In this document: positions 8,074 to 18,100 of the stretch, in pieces
Layout of the letters: the number at the start of each line of letters is the position of its first letter
Position numbering within the stretch: the first letter of the stretch is position 1
NCBI GenBank assembly: GCA_964578605.1
Contig: CAZODO010000016.1
Coordinates: 1 to 64,000 of the forward strand
Direction of reading: 5' to 3'
DNA from: JAXMHN01 sp964578605
GTDB taxonomy: Bacteria > Verrucomicrobiota > Verrucomicrobiia > Limisphaerales > SIBE01
DNA: 64,000 nt
Position numbers and translations under genes: made by a program
Notes under the pieces: generated by a model
The model's input: only the letters and a program-made list of their open reading frames with translations
What the model was told of the DNA's origin: nothing
The model's database searches: none

Positions 8074-8193
8074 GGATGCCCCGTAGATGCCCCGAGGTTC
8101 ACCCGTGGATCACCCGTAGCCCAACGGGTGATCTACGGGTCATCAACGGGTGAACTACGGGTGAACTACGGGTGAACTACGGGTGAACCCCGG
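8074..8193 (-). repeat. inverted array of 11-bp units (element A1)
   Basis: Four units on the plus strand (8074-8117: GGATGCCCCGT, AGATGCCCCGA, GGTTCACCCGT, GGATCACCCGT), a 6-nt apex (8118-8123), then six inverted units (8124-8189: ACGGGTGATCT, ACGGGTCATCA, three of ACGGGTGAACT, ACGGGTGAACC), ending with CCGG at 8190-8193. Orientation is given with CCGG as the 5' end. It lies upstream of the TIM-barrel gene at 8369. The same design recurs at 27575, 14975 and 38164. Confidence 0.85.
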
Positions 8194-8368
8194 AAGGAGA
8201 CGCTTGGCAAAGCGCTTGCGCCTCCGGTCCATCTCACCCTCGGCGCCAGCGCGCCAGCGGCCAGCAGGGACTCCTTCCTCGACACTCCTGCGCCTATTAT
8301 GCCATATCAATGGTGCATCAGGGCTGGACGGCGGTCCGGTTCAAGCGCTTTAATCGATGTGACATCCT

Positions 8369-9328
8369 ATGAAACGACGTGATTTTTTGAAGGCTTCGGC
8401 ACTTGCCGGAGTGGCCACCGTCTGCAGCACCCCACTGGTGACTCAGGGACAAGCACAGGGGAGCGGCATGCCAAAGCTGACCCCGCCCGAAAAGCCGGCG
8501 GAGTTAAACCCCTGCCTGCAATGGTGGGCCATCCCCGGCGATGGAATGAACCAGAAGCTCGATTTCCTGGAAGCCAATGGGTTCGCAGCCGTGGAAATCC
8601 CTTCCGATGACTGGCCGATCAAGAATTGCGACGCCTTGATCGAGGCGATGAAGGGGCGCAATCTGTTCCTTTCAACCGCATGCGGTCCGAGCGACTTTTC
8701 CTACGCCGATCTTGCGAAGCGCGAGGCGGAGGTGCGGAAGTTTTTGCCGATCCTCGAGGCGCTGGGCAAGATGAAGTCCGTCGGCCTGATCATCTGCCCT
8801 GCCCGCGGCCAGCTTAGCGAGCCGGGCCACCTGAGCGGGAAGGATCTGCGAAAGGATTTCGTCGAGAACACCGGCAAGCGGCTTGCGGAGCACGCGGCCA
8901 AACATGGCACCTCGATCGTGCTCGAGCCGCTCCGCCGCAACGAGACGCCGTTCCTCCGCCAGGTGGCGGACGGCGCGCGGATGGCCGCTGACATCGGGCC
9001 GGGCGCGACGGTCATGGGGGATTTCTGGCATATGGGCTTGGAAGAGACAAGCTTCATGGGGGCGTTCATCTGCGCCGGCAAGCTGCTTACGCACGTCCAT
9101 ATCGCAGGGTTAAAAGAGCGCATCATCCCCGGCGTTCACCCCGAGGCGGACCAGTATGTGGACGGGTTCAAGGGGCTGAAGCTCATCGGGTACCGTGGGG
9201 CCATCAGTTTCGAGGGCGGCTGGCCCCGGAATCCGGTGGACCGCAAAAAGGAACTCCCGCAGGAGGAAAAGACGAAGCTCATTCTCAATATGGTCAAGCT
9301 CCTGCGTGAGCAGTGGGCCATGGCTTGA
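8369..9328 (+). CDS. Tat-exported xylose-isomerase-like TIM-barrel protein
   Basis: Begins with a twin-arginine signal (RRDFLKASALAGVATVCSTP). The body is an AP-endonuclease-2/sugar-phosphate-isomerase TIM barrel related to hydroxypyruvate isomerases: GFAAVEIPSD, LIICPARG, TSIVLEPLRRNET with a candidate metal Glu, GDFWHMGLEE, HVHIAGLKER and ISFEGGW. Such proteins are abundant in Planctomycetes and Verrucomicrobia and are thought to act on sugars outside the cytoplasm; the substrate is not predictable. 319 residues. It has no co-directional partner; trkA converges on its 3' end. Confidence 0.85.
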   Translation: MKRRDFLKASALAGVATVCSTPLVTQGQAQGSGMPKLTPPEKPAELNPCLQWWAIPGDGMNQKLDFLEANGFAAVEIPSDDWPIKNCDALIEAMKGRNLFLSTACGPSDFSYADLAKREAEVRKFLPILEALGKMKSVGLIICPARGQLSEPGHLSGKDLRKDFVENTGKRLAEHAAKHGTSIVLEPLRRNETPFLRQVADGARMAADIGPGATVMGDFWHMGLEETSFMGAFICAGKLLTHVHIAGLKERIIPGVHPEADQYVDGFKGLKLIGYRGAISFEGGWPRNPVDRKKELPQEEKTKLILNMVKLLREQWAMA

Positions 9329-9359
9329 CAGGCTTTTGACCTCCGCGCTTTCGGCAGCG

Positions 9360-9381
9360 GGCGGGACGGTTTGATCCCGCC
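9360..9381. terminator. hairpin between converging genes
   Basis: GGCGGGA (9360-9366) pairs with TCCCGCC (9375-9381) around an 8-nt loop, between the 3' ends of the TIM-barrel gene and the trkA-like gene. It lacks a T-run on either strand, so any terminator activity is inferred. Confidence 0.4.
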
Positions 9382-9414
9382 TGCCCGCGTTGCGTGGCCG
9401 CATGGCCCCCAGGG

Positions 9415-10095
9415 TCAGGTGTATTCGGCCATGAAATTGGCGAGATCGATGACGCTGCCGACCAGGGCCAGGACATCGTTGGGCTCAATGACTTCATTGG
9501 GCATCGGGACAGGGTTGAAATGTTTCAGCACCTTTTCCCCCTCGGAATTGACGTCCATGCGGCGCAGCGCGACGAGGTTGACGCGAAACCGGCGGCGCAG
9601 GTTGAGTTCTTCCAATGTTTTGCCGACCACGCCGGCGGGAGCGTTGACTTCCACCACACTGAACCCTTCCGCTAGTTCGAAATAGCTGGCGATATCCGTG
9701 ATCATGAGCCGCTGGACCAGCCAGCGCGCCGCTTCTTCCTCCGGGTTGAGCACTTCATCCGCTCCGACGGCTTTCAAGACGCGCCGGTGATCCGGGCTGG
9801 TCGCGCGAGCCACGATTTTCTTGATGCCCATCTGCTTCGCATGCACCACGACGAGCACCTGCGCCTCGAAGTTGGCCCCAATGGCCGCGATCAAGACATC
9901 CACCTCGCCAATGGCATGCGTTTGGAGCGCGTGTTCCTGGCTGGCATCCATGCGGACGGCCAGCGCGACCTGGTCCTTCACCTCATTGATTCGGTCCATG
10001 CTCAAGTCGGCGGCAATGACCTCGACCCCTTCCTTTGCCAGGCCGAGCGCGACAGCGCGTCCAAACTCACCCAGACCAATCACAGCACATTTCAT
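9415..10095 (-). CDS. TrkA/KtrA potassium-channel regulatory subunit
   Basis: Cytoplasmic gating ring subunit of a Trk/Ktr potassium uptake system. The N-terminal RCK domain has the Rossmann glycine motif GLGEFGRAVA (7-16), the acidic residue of the nucleotide pocket in IAADLS, and VLIAAIGANFEAQ. TrkA-C domain follows (FSVVEVNAPAGVVGKTLEELNLRRRF). At 226 residues it is one RCK-N plus one RCK-C, like KtrA rather than the duplicated E. coli TrkA. It lies 56 bp downstream of the membrane subunit on the same strand. Confidence 0.93.
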   Translation of the reverse strand: MKCAVIGLGEFGRAVALGLAKEGVEVIAADLSMDRINEVKDQVALAVRMDASQEHALQTHAIGEVDVLIAAIGANFEAQVLVVVHAKQMGIKKIVARATSPDHRRVLKAVGADEVLNPEEEAARWLVQRLMITDIASYFELAEGFSVVEVNAPAGVVGKTLEELNLRRRFRVNLVALRRMDVNSEGEKVLKHFNPVPMPNEVIEPNDVLALVGSVIDLANFMAEYT

Positions 10096-10151
10096 AAGAT
10101 GTCAACGAACCATAACCTGGCGGCAAGCGATAGACATTCTTGCCCGCAACG

Positions 10152-11972
10152 TTAGCCGACGACCACGTCTTCCTCCGGGAGTTCATACGTCACTTGCCTC
10201 CGGCTGTGAAAGACCGAGAGCACCAGGGAGATCGGCCCCACCCGCCCAACGAACATCGCGGCGCAGAGCACCCACCGGCTGGCCGGGCTCAACTCCGCCG
10301 TTGCCTCCGTGGAAAACCCTACGGTGCTCAACGCCGAGATCACCTCGAACGCCTGGTCTTTCAGCGGCATCTGGGGATCAAACAACGACACCAGGAACGT
10401 GCCAAGAGCCGCGCCCAGGACAAACAGGACAAAGACGCTCAAAGCCGCAAAAAGCGACCGCGCAGGAACGGCACGCCCGAATACCTCCACCCCGTCGCGT
10501 CGCACCACCAACGCGCGCAACGCCAGCAAGAGAATGGCGAAGCTCACCGTCTTAATGCCGCCTCCGGTGGAAACGGGGCTGGCTCCGATCGTCATGAGAA
10601 CCACCAGCATGACGAGGGTCGCGTTCTGCAGGCTCTCGATTGGCACGATGTGAAACCCCGCCGTCCGAGGCGTCACCGCGTGGAAGGCGGACATCAGAAG
10701 CGCCTCCCCCAACGGCCGGTCCCGGAGCGCGTATCGGCTCTCCAGCGCCCAGAAACCGACAAAGGCCGCCACAAGCAAGACCCCGGTAACCGTCAGCGTC
10801 AAACGCGCCTGGACGCTTAAACGCCCCGGAACACGCCCCGAGTAGAGCCGCCGGAACATGGCAAATCGCCGAAAGAACCGTCCCCGGGTCAGGCGATAGG
10901 CCAGCAACTCCGAGATCACGAGAAACCCCAGACCGCCCAGCAGGATCAGGCCCATGAAGGTGAGGATCAGCCCGGGATTCGATCGAAACGGCTCGAGGCT
11001 ATCCGCCTGCAAGGCGAACCCTGCGTTGCAAAAGGCTGAAACCGAGTGAAACAGGCTCCATTTGATCCGCGCGAGCGTCTCGATATCCGCAGGCAGGAAC
11101 TGGTACATCAACAACGCCCCGCTCAGTTCAAGGACCCCCGTCGCCACGAGGATTCCCACGAATTGCCGCTTTAAGTCCGACATCTGTGGCGCTTGAATGA
11201 GTTGCCGGAACACGACCATTTGCGGAACCGGCAGTGCCCGTGCCGAAGAGATCGAAAGGAAGCCAACAAACGTGATAATCCCCAGCCCCCCGGCTTGAAA
11301 GAGCGCCATGATCACCAGTTGCCCGAACCCCGAAAAATCCGTGCCCGGATCCCGGACGACCATGCCCGTGACGCAGACAGCGCTCGTCGCCGTAAAGAAC
11401 GCGTCAAAGGCGCTAATTCGGTCGGTGGGCTTCGCGCTGGCATTCGGAAGGGACAACAAGAACGTTCCCAAAAGGATGAGGGCCGCGAAAGAGCCGGCCA
11501 GGATCAACTCGGGACGCGCCTCTCTCTCCAGGAGTCGTTGCGCGCCGCGCAGCAGTTGAATGCCCAACATCAGCAAGAGGAACAGCCGAACTGCCATCAG
11601 CCGGAGCGCTTCCGCCGATGGCAGATGCAGCACAGCCAGCTCGCCCGGCATCGGAAACCAGCTCACCACGAGAAACGCCGTCAAGGTAACCAGAAGGACA
11701 TACTCGAAACGCCGAAGAGCGAAAACACGCTTCCAATCCCGCTCCCTGAACAACGCGAAAACCAGATCGGCAGCGAAACAGCAGGCCAGGAGCCCATGGA
11801 GCAGAGCCAGCCAGCGCCGTGGCTGCGGTTCGAGAGCGAAGCCGTGCTGGAGGCTCAACGACAGGAACACCAGCAGCCCCGCTCCCCACATCAGCCAAAC
11901 CGGGACCCCATGAGGCGTGCCGTCGGAGGCCGGAGCCAAGCCAGCCCTGGACTGTTCAGGCGCGTTCTTCAC
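10152..11972 (-). CDS. TrkH/KtrB potassium uptake membrane subunit
   Basis: Pore-forming subunit for K+ entry. The four P-loops are visible in order: SAVCVTGM, SAFCNAGF, VTPRTAGF and ALSTVGFS, each with the single-Gly filter of the SKT superfamily rather than the GYG of true channels. Around ten hydrophobic segments are present. At 606 residues it is longer than KtrB; the extra 150 or so N-terminal residues contain additional membrane segments ahead of the first pore repeat. It pairs with the trkA-like gene just downstream. Confidence 0.93.
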   Translation of the reverse strand: MKNAPEQSRAGLAPASDGTPHGVPVWLMWGAGLLVFLSLSLQHGFALEPQPRRWLALLHGLLACCFAADLVFALFRERDWKRVFALRRFEYVLLVTLTAFLVVSWFPMPGELAVLHLPSAEALRLMAVRLFLLLMLGIQLLRGAQRLLEREARPELILAGSFAALILLGTFLLSLPNASAKPTDRISAFDAFFTATSAVCVTGMVVRDPGTDFSGFGQLVIMALFQAGGLGIITFVGFLSISSARALPVPQMVVFRQLIQAPQMSDLKRQFVGILVATGVLELSGALLMYQFLPADIETLARIKWSLFHSVSAFCNAGFALQADSLEPFRSNPGLILTFMGLILLGGLGFLVISELLAYRLTRGRFFRRFAMFRRLYSGRVPGRLSVQARLTLTVTGVLLVAAFVGFWALESRYALRDRPLGEALLMSAFHAVTPRTAGFHIVPIESLQNATLVMLVVLMTIGASPVSTGGGIKTVSFAILLLALRALVVRRDGVEVFGRAVPARSLFAALSVFVLFVLGAALGTFLVSLFDPQMPLKDQAFEVISALSTVGFSTEATAELSPASRWVLCAAMFVGRVGPISLVLSVFHSRRQVTYELPEEDVVVG

Positions 11973-12116
11973 GCAAGCAGCAGCGGGCCGTCGACGGCGT
12001 TGAAGCTCTTCATGTCATTTTCAGACCTGTCCACGAGCACACTTGGCAACACGCCTACCCTGTCGCCCTCCGGTCGTCAATCGTTCACGACCTTGAGCGA
12101 AGCCGGTTGAGCGCGT

Positions 12117-13115
12117 TCAAGAAGGAGACAGCCTGGAGCTTTGGGCGGTGGTGGCGAGGCCAAGGTTCTTGAGGATAGAGACGGTGGCCTCCGGCCGGTT
12201 AAGCGTGTAGAAATGGATTCCGGGCACCCCCTGAGCCAGGAGAGACTCGCACTGCCGCGTGGCGTATTCGATCCCAAACTCGGCGACCGCAGCGTCGTTG
12301 TCGCCCACTTCGTCGAGCTTTTTCGCCAGCGGCTTCGGGATGCGCGCGCCACTCAACTCGGTAAACCGCTTGATCTGAGACGCCCGCATAATGGGGATGA
12401 CCCCAGGGACCAGCGGGATGGTCACGCCATGGTGCCGCGTCATATGATCGCGGAACTCGAAGAAATCAGCGTTATCGAAGAACAGTTGGGTAATCAGGAA
12501 GTCGGCCCCGGCATCGATTTTCGCTTTCAGATGGCCCCAGTCCTTGTATTTGCCCTCTTTGCACGCGATATGGCCTTCAGGAAAGCCGGCCACGCCAATC
12601 GAGAAGTTCCCCTGTTCCCGGATGAACCTGACCAGTTCGGACGAGTATCGAAAGCCCCCGCCAGCAGGTTCGAATTCGCCTCCGCCCGGCGGATCGCCAC
12701 GGAGCGCCAGGAGATTTCGCACGTCGAGCCGTTGGATTTCAAGGAGAAGCGCTTGGATCTGATCGCGGGTCGCGGCGACGCAGGTCAGGTGCGCCATCGC
12801 CGTTAAACCATGCAGCCGTTGGATTTGGTCAACGATCGTGAGCGTCTTTTCCCGCGTGCTCCCGCCCGCGCCGTAGGTCACGGAGCAGTAATCCGGGCCG
12901 GCTTCCGCCAGGGTTGGAATGGTCTTTTCCAGCAGCTGGCGGTCGCCCTCCAGCGTCTTGGGCGGAAAAAACTCAAAGGAGATAACAGGCTGCCGCTTGG
13001 CGCCTTTGGCCGCGTAAATATCACGAATATATTGCACCGGGTGGGGACTATCGGCTATCCGGCGCCGAATTTCAAAGGGAGAACCGGCGCTGTCGAGCCG
13101 AGCCGACCTGCCCAA
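12117..13115 (-). CDS. metF: 5,10-methylenetetrahydrofolate reductase
   Basis: FAD-dependent reduction of methylene-THF to methyl-THF for methionine synthesis. TIM-barrel signatures: ISFEFFPPKT with the catalytic Glu, YCSVTYGAGGSTREKT, AHLTCVAATRDQI, NLLALRGDPP, GVAGFPEGH, DFLITQLFFDN and GVIPIM. The C-terminus IHFYTLNRPEA is typical. The first 26 residues are not conserved in the family; GTG at 13037 (VQYIRDIY) is an alternative start. It stands alone, with no riboswitch recognised upstream. Confidence 0.95.
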   Translation of the reverse strand: MGRSARLDSAGSPFEIRRRIADSPHPVQYIRDIYAAKGAKRQPVISFEFFPPKTLEGDRQLLEKTIPTLAEAGPDYCSVTYGAGGSTREKTLTIVDQIQRLHGLTAMAHLTCVAATRDQIQALLLEIQRLDVRNLLALRGDPPGGGEFEPAGGGFRYSSELVRFIREQGNFSIGVAGFPEGHIACKEGKYKDWGHLKAKIDAGADFLITQLFFDNADFFEFRDHMTRHHGVTIPLVPGVIPIMRASQIKRFTELSGARIPKPLAKKLDEVGDNDAAVAEFGIEYATRQCESLLAQGVPGIHFYTLNRPEATVSILKNLGLATTAQSSRLSPS

Positions 13116-13364
13116 GCAGAAGAGCCGGGGTCACACGGCCGGTTGCTCCGAGTTGCCGGTTGACAGTCCGGATTCGGTTTGGCAGCATCCGGAACACTGG
13201 GTGGAGAAAGGAACTCTCCTTCACCCGCGCAGCGCTGACCATGCGGGCGCGCATGAAAATGATTTCCACGCATCATTTATCAGCTGCCATGAGCCACCCG
13301 GGGTGAATTGCCGCCCGCGTCGCGGCTGCGCAATTCCATTCAACCGAAAACAGCAGGAGTCCAG

Positions 13365-14933
13365 ATGACAGACAACAAAGTCCGCTATGTATACCCACGG
13401 CTGCAGTTGGCATATCTGCTGCAGTTTGCCATTTGGGGCAGTTGGGCGGTTGCCCTCGGGGGTTATCTCAATGGCAAAATGAGCGGTCCCAATATTGGGT
13501 ACCTTTTCATGGCCATCCCCATCGGAGCGATTATCGCCCCGATGATTATCGGCCCGATCGCGGACAAGTACTTCGCGGCCCAGAAGGTCCTTGGGCTCTT
13601 GCACCTCGTGAGCGGGGCGTGCCTGGTGGCGTGCGGGGTCATATCCTCCCAAGCGGAAGCTCAGGCGGCGGGCGGGGCCGTGGTGGTGCCATTCGGACCC
13701 TTGATGGTCCTGATGCTCATATCCGGGCTCTGTTTCATGCCCTCGATTCCGTTGATCAACACGGTGGTGTTCAAGCATATCCCTGATTCGGCCTCGGCTC
13801 CGAAGGTGTTCATCTTCGGGACCTTGGGCTGGATCCTGGTCAACCTGGTCGTGGAAGTCTTTGCCGGCGGCGCCGCGAGTCCGAACTTCTTCTATATTGG
13901 CGGCGGTTGCGGCATTTTCCTGGGCCTTTACTCGTTCACGCTGCCGAATACCCCGCCGAAAGGCGCGGCTTCGGGAAGTCTGGCGGATACCTTCGGCCTC
14001 GGAGCGCTTTCAATGTTCAAGTCGCCCACGTTCACGATTTTCATGTTGTGCGCCTTCATGGTCAGCATCTTCGGGAGCAACTACTTCTTCCCGGCGGTGG
14101 TGGCTTACCTGACCGAATTTGGCTACCCGGCGCCGGTGGCGTTGACGACGCTGAATCAGGTGTCTGAACTGGTGTTTATGGCGCTGCTCGCCCTTTGCGT
14201 GTCCCGGTTTGGGCTCAAATGGGTTTTGGTCATCGGGATGAGCGCCTGGGCGCTGCGATACTTCATCTTTACGTTTGAGGGATTCCATTTCGCCGTGATT
14301 GGGCTGCTCTTCCACGGCATGGCTTACGCCTTCCTTTACACGGCTTCTTACATGTTTGGCGACCGGGTGGCTCCCGCCCATCTCAAGGCGAGCGTGCAAA
14401 GCCTGATCGCTTTCCTGATGCTCGGCATCGGCCAAGTCCTCAGCGGTTACCTTTTCGGATATCAAATCGAGCGGGCCGCTCCTGCCATCACCAAGACGGT
14501 CTCCGCGGAGCCCGGCAAAGGCGGGCAAGCCCTGCCCGCATGGTTTGTTCCGGAAACGGAAACCTCAGCCTGGCGCTATCTCGATCTCGCCAAGACGGTC
14601 AAATACCTGGGTGGCGACAAGGAGGTCTTTAAGGTGGGCGAACATCTCGGCCGCTACACGATCGAACAGGGCGCGCTCGACTTGGGTAGAATTCCGGACT
14701 CGTGGACTTCGGGCGGCATCACCTATACCAAAGACGAGCTAAGGGCCACCTTCGACAAGATCGGGCAACCGGTTGACCGAGAGAAATACCTGCGAGCCCA
14801 ACGGCATAACTGGACGCGCTTTTACGTGGCACCAGCGGTCTTTGTGCTCTTCTGGGCATTCCTGTTCATTGTCTTCGGAAGGGAACCTGTGGCCGCTAAG
14901 GAACCCCCCGAAGGCCAGGCTCAGCCAGCCTAG
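13365..14933 (+). CDS. MFS transporter, nucleoside:H+ symporter (NupG-like) family
   Basis: Twelve-helix major facilitator of the nucleoside/H+ symporter family, likely importing nucleosides across the inner membrane. Hydrophobic segments begin with LAYLLQFAIWGSWAVALGGY; IGPIADKYF matches the conserved loop 2-3 region. Start at 13365 is preceded by AGGAG with good spacing; upstream in-frame codons look non-coding. An unusual soluble stretch of roughly 100 residues (about 375-480 of the 522) separates the last two membrane helices. A GC-rich hairpin and repeat element B1 follow the stop. Confidence 0.85.
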   Translation: MTDNKVRYVYPRLQLAYLLQFAIWGSWAVALGGYLNGKMSGPNIGYLFMAIPIGAIIAPMIIGPIADKYFAAQKVLGLLHLVSGACLVACGVISSQAEAQAAGGAVVVPFGPLMVLMLISGLCFMPSIPLINTVVFKHIPDSASAPKVFIFGTLGWILVNLVVEVFAGGAASPNFFYIGGGCGIFLGLYSFTLPNTPPKGAASGSLADTFGLGALSMFKSPTFTIFMLCAFMVSIFGSNYFFPAVVAYLTEFGYPAPVALTTLNQVSELVFMALLALCVSRFGLKWVLVIGMSAWALRYFIFTFEGFHFAVIGLLFHGMAYAFLYTASYMFGDRVAPAHLKASVQSLIAFLMLGIGQVLSGYLFGYQIERAAPAITKTVSAEPGKGGQALPAWFVPETETSAWRYLDLAKTVKYLGGDKEVFKVGEHLGRYTIEQGALDLGRIPDSWTSGGITYTKDELRATFDKIGQPVDREKYLRAQRHNWTRFYVAPAVFVLFWAFLFIVFGREPVAAKEPPEGQAQPA

Positions 14934-14941
14934 CAAACCTC

Positions 14942-14971
14942 GGCGGAGCCGGATCGGGGTCCGGCTCCGCC
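14942..14971 (+). terminator. GC-rich terminator-like hairpin
   Basis: Perfect 12-bp stem: GGCGGAGCCGGA (14942-14953) with TCCGGCTCCGCC (14960-14971) around TCGGGG. It begins 8 bp after the MFS stop codon. No T-run follows; repeat element B1 starts 3 bp later. Confidence 0.55.
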
Positions 14972-14974
14972 CTT

Positions 14975-15073
14975 CCGGATATAACACGTATATAACAGGT
15001 ATTTAACACGTATTTCACTCGATTGCCGAGCCTGTTATATGCCTGTCATAACCGAGTTATCTCCCTGTGAAAT
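14975..15073 (+). repeat. inverted array of 11-bp units (element B1)
   Basis: CCGG (14975-14978), then four direct units at 14979-15022 (ATATAACACGT, ATATAACAGGT, ATTTAACACGT, ATTTCACTCGA), a 7-nt apex (15023-15029), and four inverted units at 15030-15073 (GCCTGTTATAT, GCCTGTCATAA, CCGAGTTATCT, CCCTGTGAAAT). The 95-bp core matches B2 at 38168-38262 in unit number and apex length. It sits between the 3' ends of two convergent genes. Confidence 0.88.
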
Positions 15074-15141
15074 ACGGCTCCAGGCTGGGCTGGGACTCCA
15101 CCCCGTGGACGGTTCGTTCCTCTCTCTCTCTCTTTTAGCCG

Positions 15142-18100
15142 CTAGGGTGTAGCCTGAATCCGGAAGAACCGTGGTGTGGCAAGGTCGCCGAGCGGGAATG
15201 TGTAGGTCAGCTGCGTTTGCGTGAGGCCCGCTCGAGCCCAGCTTGTCAGCGGGGCCCAATCCACCGCGTTGGTGCTGCTAAGCACGCGGTAATTCCGGCC
15301 GGGCGTTACACCCCACGTCAGTTTGAAGCTGGCACTGCTTAGGGTGGGCGACAGCAATTGCAGGTTCGACGCTGGATCGGTGGGATCGGTCCCCGACAGA
15401 AACTCGGCTTGATCGCTCGAACCATCGCCATCGCTATCGGTGCTTCCCGGGTGCTCGGACGCTGCGCTGCCGAAGTATTCGACTTCCCATGCGTCAGAAA
15501 TCCCGTTCTGGTTTTGGTCGACGAAGGTGTAGTTCCCCTGGAAATTAGCCGCGGCATTCCCCGTCACGATATTCGTCTGGGGCGAAGGCGTTTGGTAAAA
15601 GGGCACCTCTCCGAACTCCAGGCGGTACTCGCCCGCAGGCATATTGGTAAAGGTGGTGCTGGCGCCTTGTCCATTGCGCGAGACGGGGCCGGTGAGCGAG
15701 AAGGTGGCTTGGGCGATATTGTTGGTGACATGGATGGTCCCGACGATGCGGTTGGTTACCGTGACCGAGATGTCGTCGATCATCCAGCCGGGGCGGGAAT
15801 TGCCTTCGAGAGAGAACAGCCCGTAATACCAGCCCAACTGCACCACGCGTCCGAGATAGGGCGTGAGGTCGATTTCCTCTTCTTCCCAGGCAACGACGAG
15901 ATCGCCGTATTCCTCCAAGAGCACCCATTCGGTGTTCTTGTTCGTCGAGATGTAAAGCTGGCCGAATTCGTAGATGTCCATGTCGGAACGTTCCAGGAAA
16001 TCGTAGCTCTGCCAGAAGCGCAGCGTGGCCGCATTGCCGCCGGTCAGATGAATGGCCGGGCTCACGAGCAACGTGTCGGCAACATCGATCCCGCTGCCAT
16101 CCAAGTTGCTTCCCCAGATATGGGGTGGCGAAAACGCTTCGGACTGGAGTTCGTTATTGGGCACACCCAGCTGCCAGGAGACTTGGCCCTCAGGGCCGCT
16201 CTCGACAGACCAGTTCTTTTCGGTGTCGGGCGAGTCGAGCGAATCCGACCAAGGCGGCCGGAGCGGCTTGAGAGTTCGGAAGGTGTAAAGATCCCCCTCA
16301 TTCTCGTCGACGGTGGTATTCCCCGCGTGGTCGCGACTGACGACTCGGTAGTAATAGACGCGGTCCGGCTGGAGGCCCACCAGGGTCAGTTCGTGGACCT
16401 CCGAGAGGTCCTGGCTATAAGCCGTGCGGCCGAGGAAGGTCGATTCTCCAAACTGAACGAGCGCATCGGACGGCTCGGAAGTGGTCCAGCTCACGTAGGC
16501 TTCTTCATACTCCGGCTCGTGCGCCACATCCGAGATCACGGGCGATTCGATATCCACCTCCGCCTCAGCCACGACCGCGCCCGGCCCCGAGGCATCGAGG
16601 TATTCGACCCAAATGCGGTCGCCTTCCTTCGCTTGGAGTTGCTGGATCGGTCCCGTGGCTGGACCCGATCCGAGCGCCACGGAACCTCGGAACAACCCTT
16701 GCCGTGCGGTCTCGGTCAGAGTCATGGTCACGCCATTGGTAACACTGGTGCTGAAACATCGGACAGTCGTGGTGCCCTGTCCTGCCAGATCCGAATCGCC
16801 GACCTCGATCGTGATCAAGTCAGGCAGAGTGTAAGCGTATCGATCCAGGGTGACCGTTCCCAAGCCCCCCAAACCAGGCGCCAGGAACATCAGGATGTTC
16901 CGGAGCAACGTCGCCCGGGTGTTCGGCGGTTCGCCCGTCTCCGGCACCGCATCGAACGGGAACGAAAAGAACACCACCCGCCCGGCGCTATCCTGGCCGG
17001 CCCGTGGGAACCGAAGACCCGCGACGCCTTCGGACGCTCCGTCGTAGAAGATCGGCGCCGCGTTTGTGCTGATCGTGAGCGTGTCGGAGACATCCGGGCT
17101 CTGGCCGATCAACTGCAAGATCTCGTTGTCGTAGGCCGAGTAATCCAACGGAAAGTACATCCCTCTCGCAATCGGGTCGTTATCCGGGCCGTAAATGTCC
17201 GGCACCCCGGCATCTTCCTGGAACGCCAGCACCTGCAGGACATTGGTGCGAAAGGGCGAACTCGCCCCTAAGCGGCTTAGCAACTCCATAGACGCCACGA
17301 ATAACGATCCGCCGCCCTTCACGTACGTTTCCACCGCCATCTGCTGGGTCGGCGACAAGGTGGACGTCCCAAGAAGGCTGTCGGAAATACGCCAGATCAC
17401 GACACGGAACGGCCTCAGATCCTCCGCGCTGGGTGACGGCAACGAAGTATCCGTAAGATCCCAGATCTCGTAACTGACCCCGGTTTCGTCCAAGGCGTCG
17501 GTGTAAGTGGTCACCGGGACTTCCGTTCCTTGGAAGAGCGGATCGTCCGGGGTGTAGGCATTAACCAGGAGGACGGTGGCTGCGGGTTTGGCAACGAAGC
17601 TGTAGAACTGGCCATTCTGGTTGTCCACGGAGACGTTCCCCGCCTCGTCGATGGCCATGACATAGAAACGGTAGGTCGCCTCGGCCGTGAGCTCGTTCAG
17701 CTCAACCTCGTGCTCGATCTCCACCACAGGGTTCGTTGCCGCAAGCGTCAGGTCAGCCCCGGCCCCGTAGAAGACAACAGCCGTCGCCGGCTCGTCGGTC
17801 CTCCAGCTGATGACTTCCTTGCCGAACCGGTTGGTGAGGGTCACCGAGCTGATCACCGGAGGCGCCAGATCCGCAACCGCCGAGGCGCTCCGCACGGCCG
17901 CCGGCGACACATCCTGGTAATCGGCTTCAATGCTGTCGCCTTCGGCAATCTGGAGCTGCCCGTCCTTCGTGGCGGGCCCGGTCACAGTCGCCACAACCCC
18001 CGTGTAGATGCCGCTCGCGCTGGACGGAACCAGCGAAATGAACTCGCCACCAACTTCGGTGGAACTCTTCAACAAGACGTTGACCGACGGTTGTCCCGCC

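Noticed and set aside
8074..8193. CRISPR array
   Set aside because: The repeat is 11 bp with no spacers, and the arms are inverted; no cas genes in the window.
15358..17271. A 637-codon plus-strand frame opposite the C-terminal half of the subtilase
   Set aside because: Antisense shadow with no signal, domain or ribosome site.
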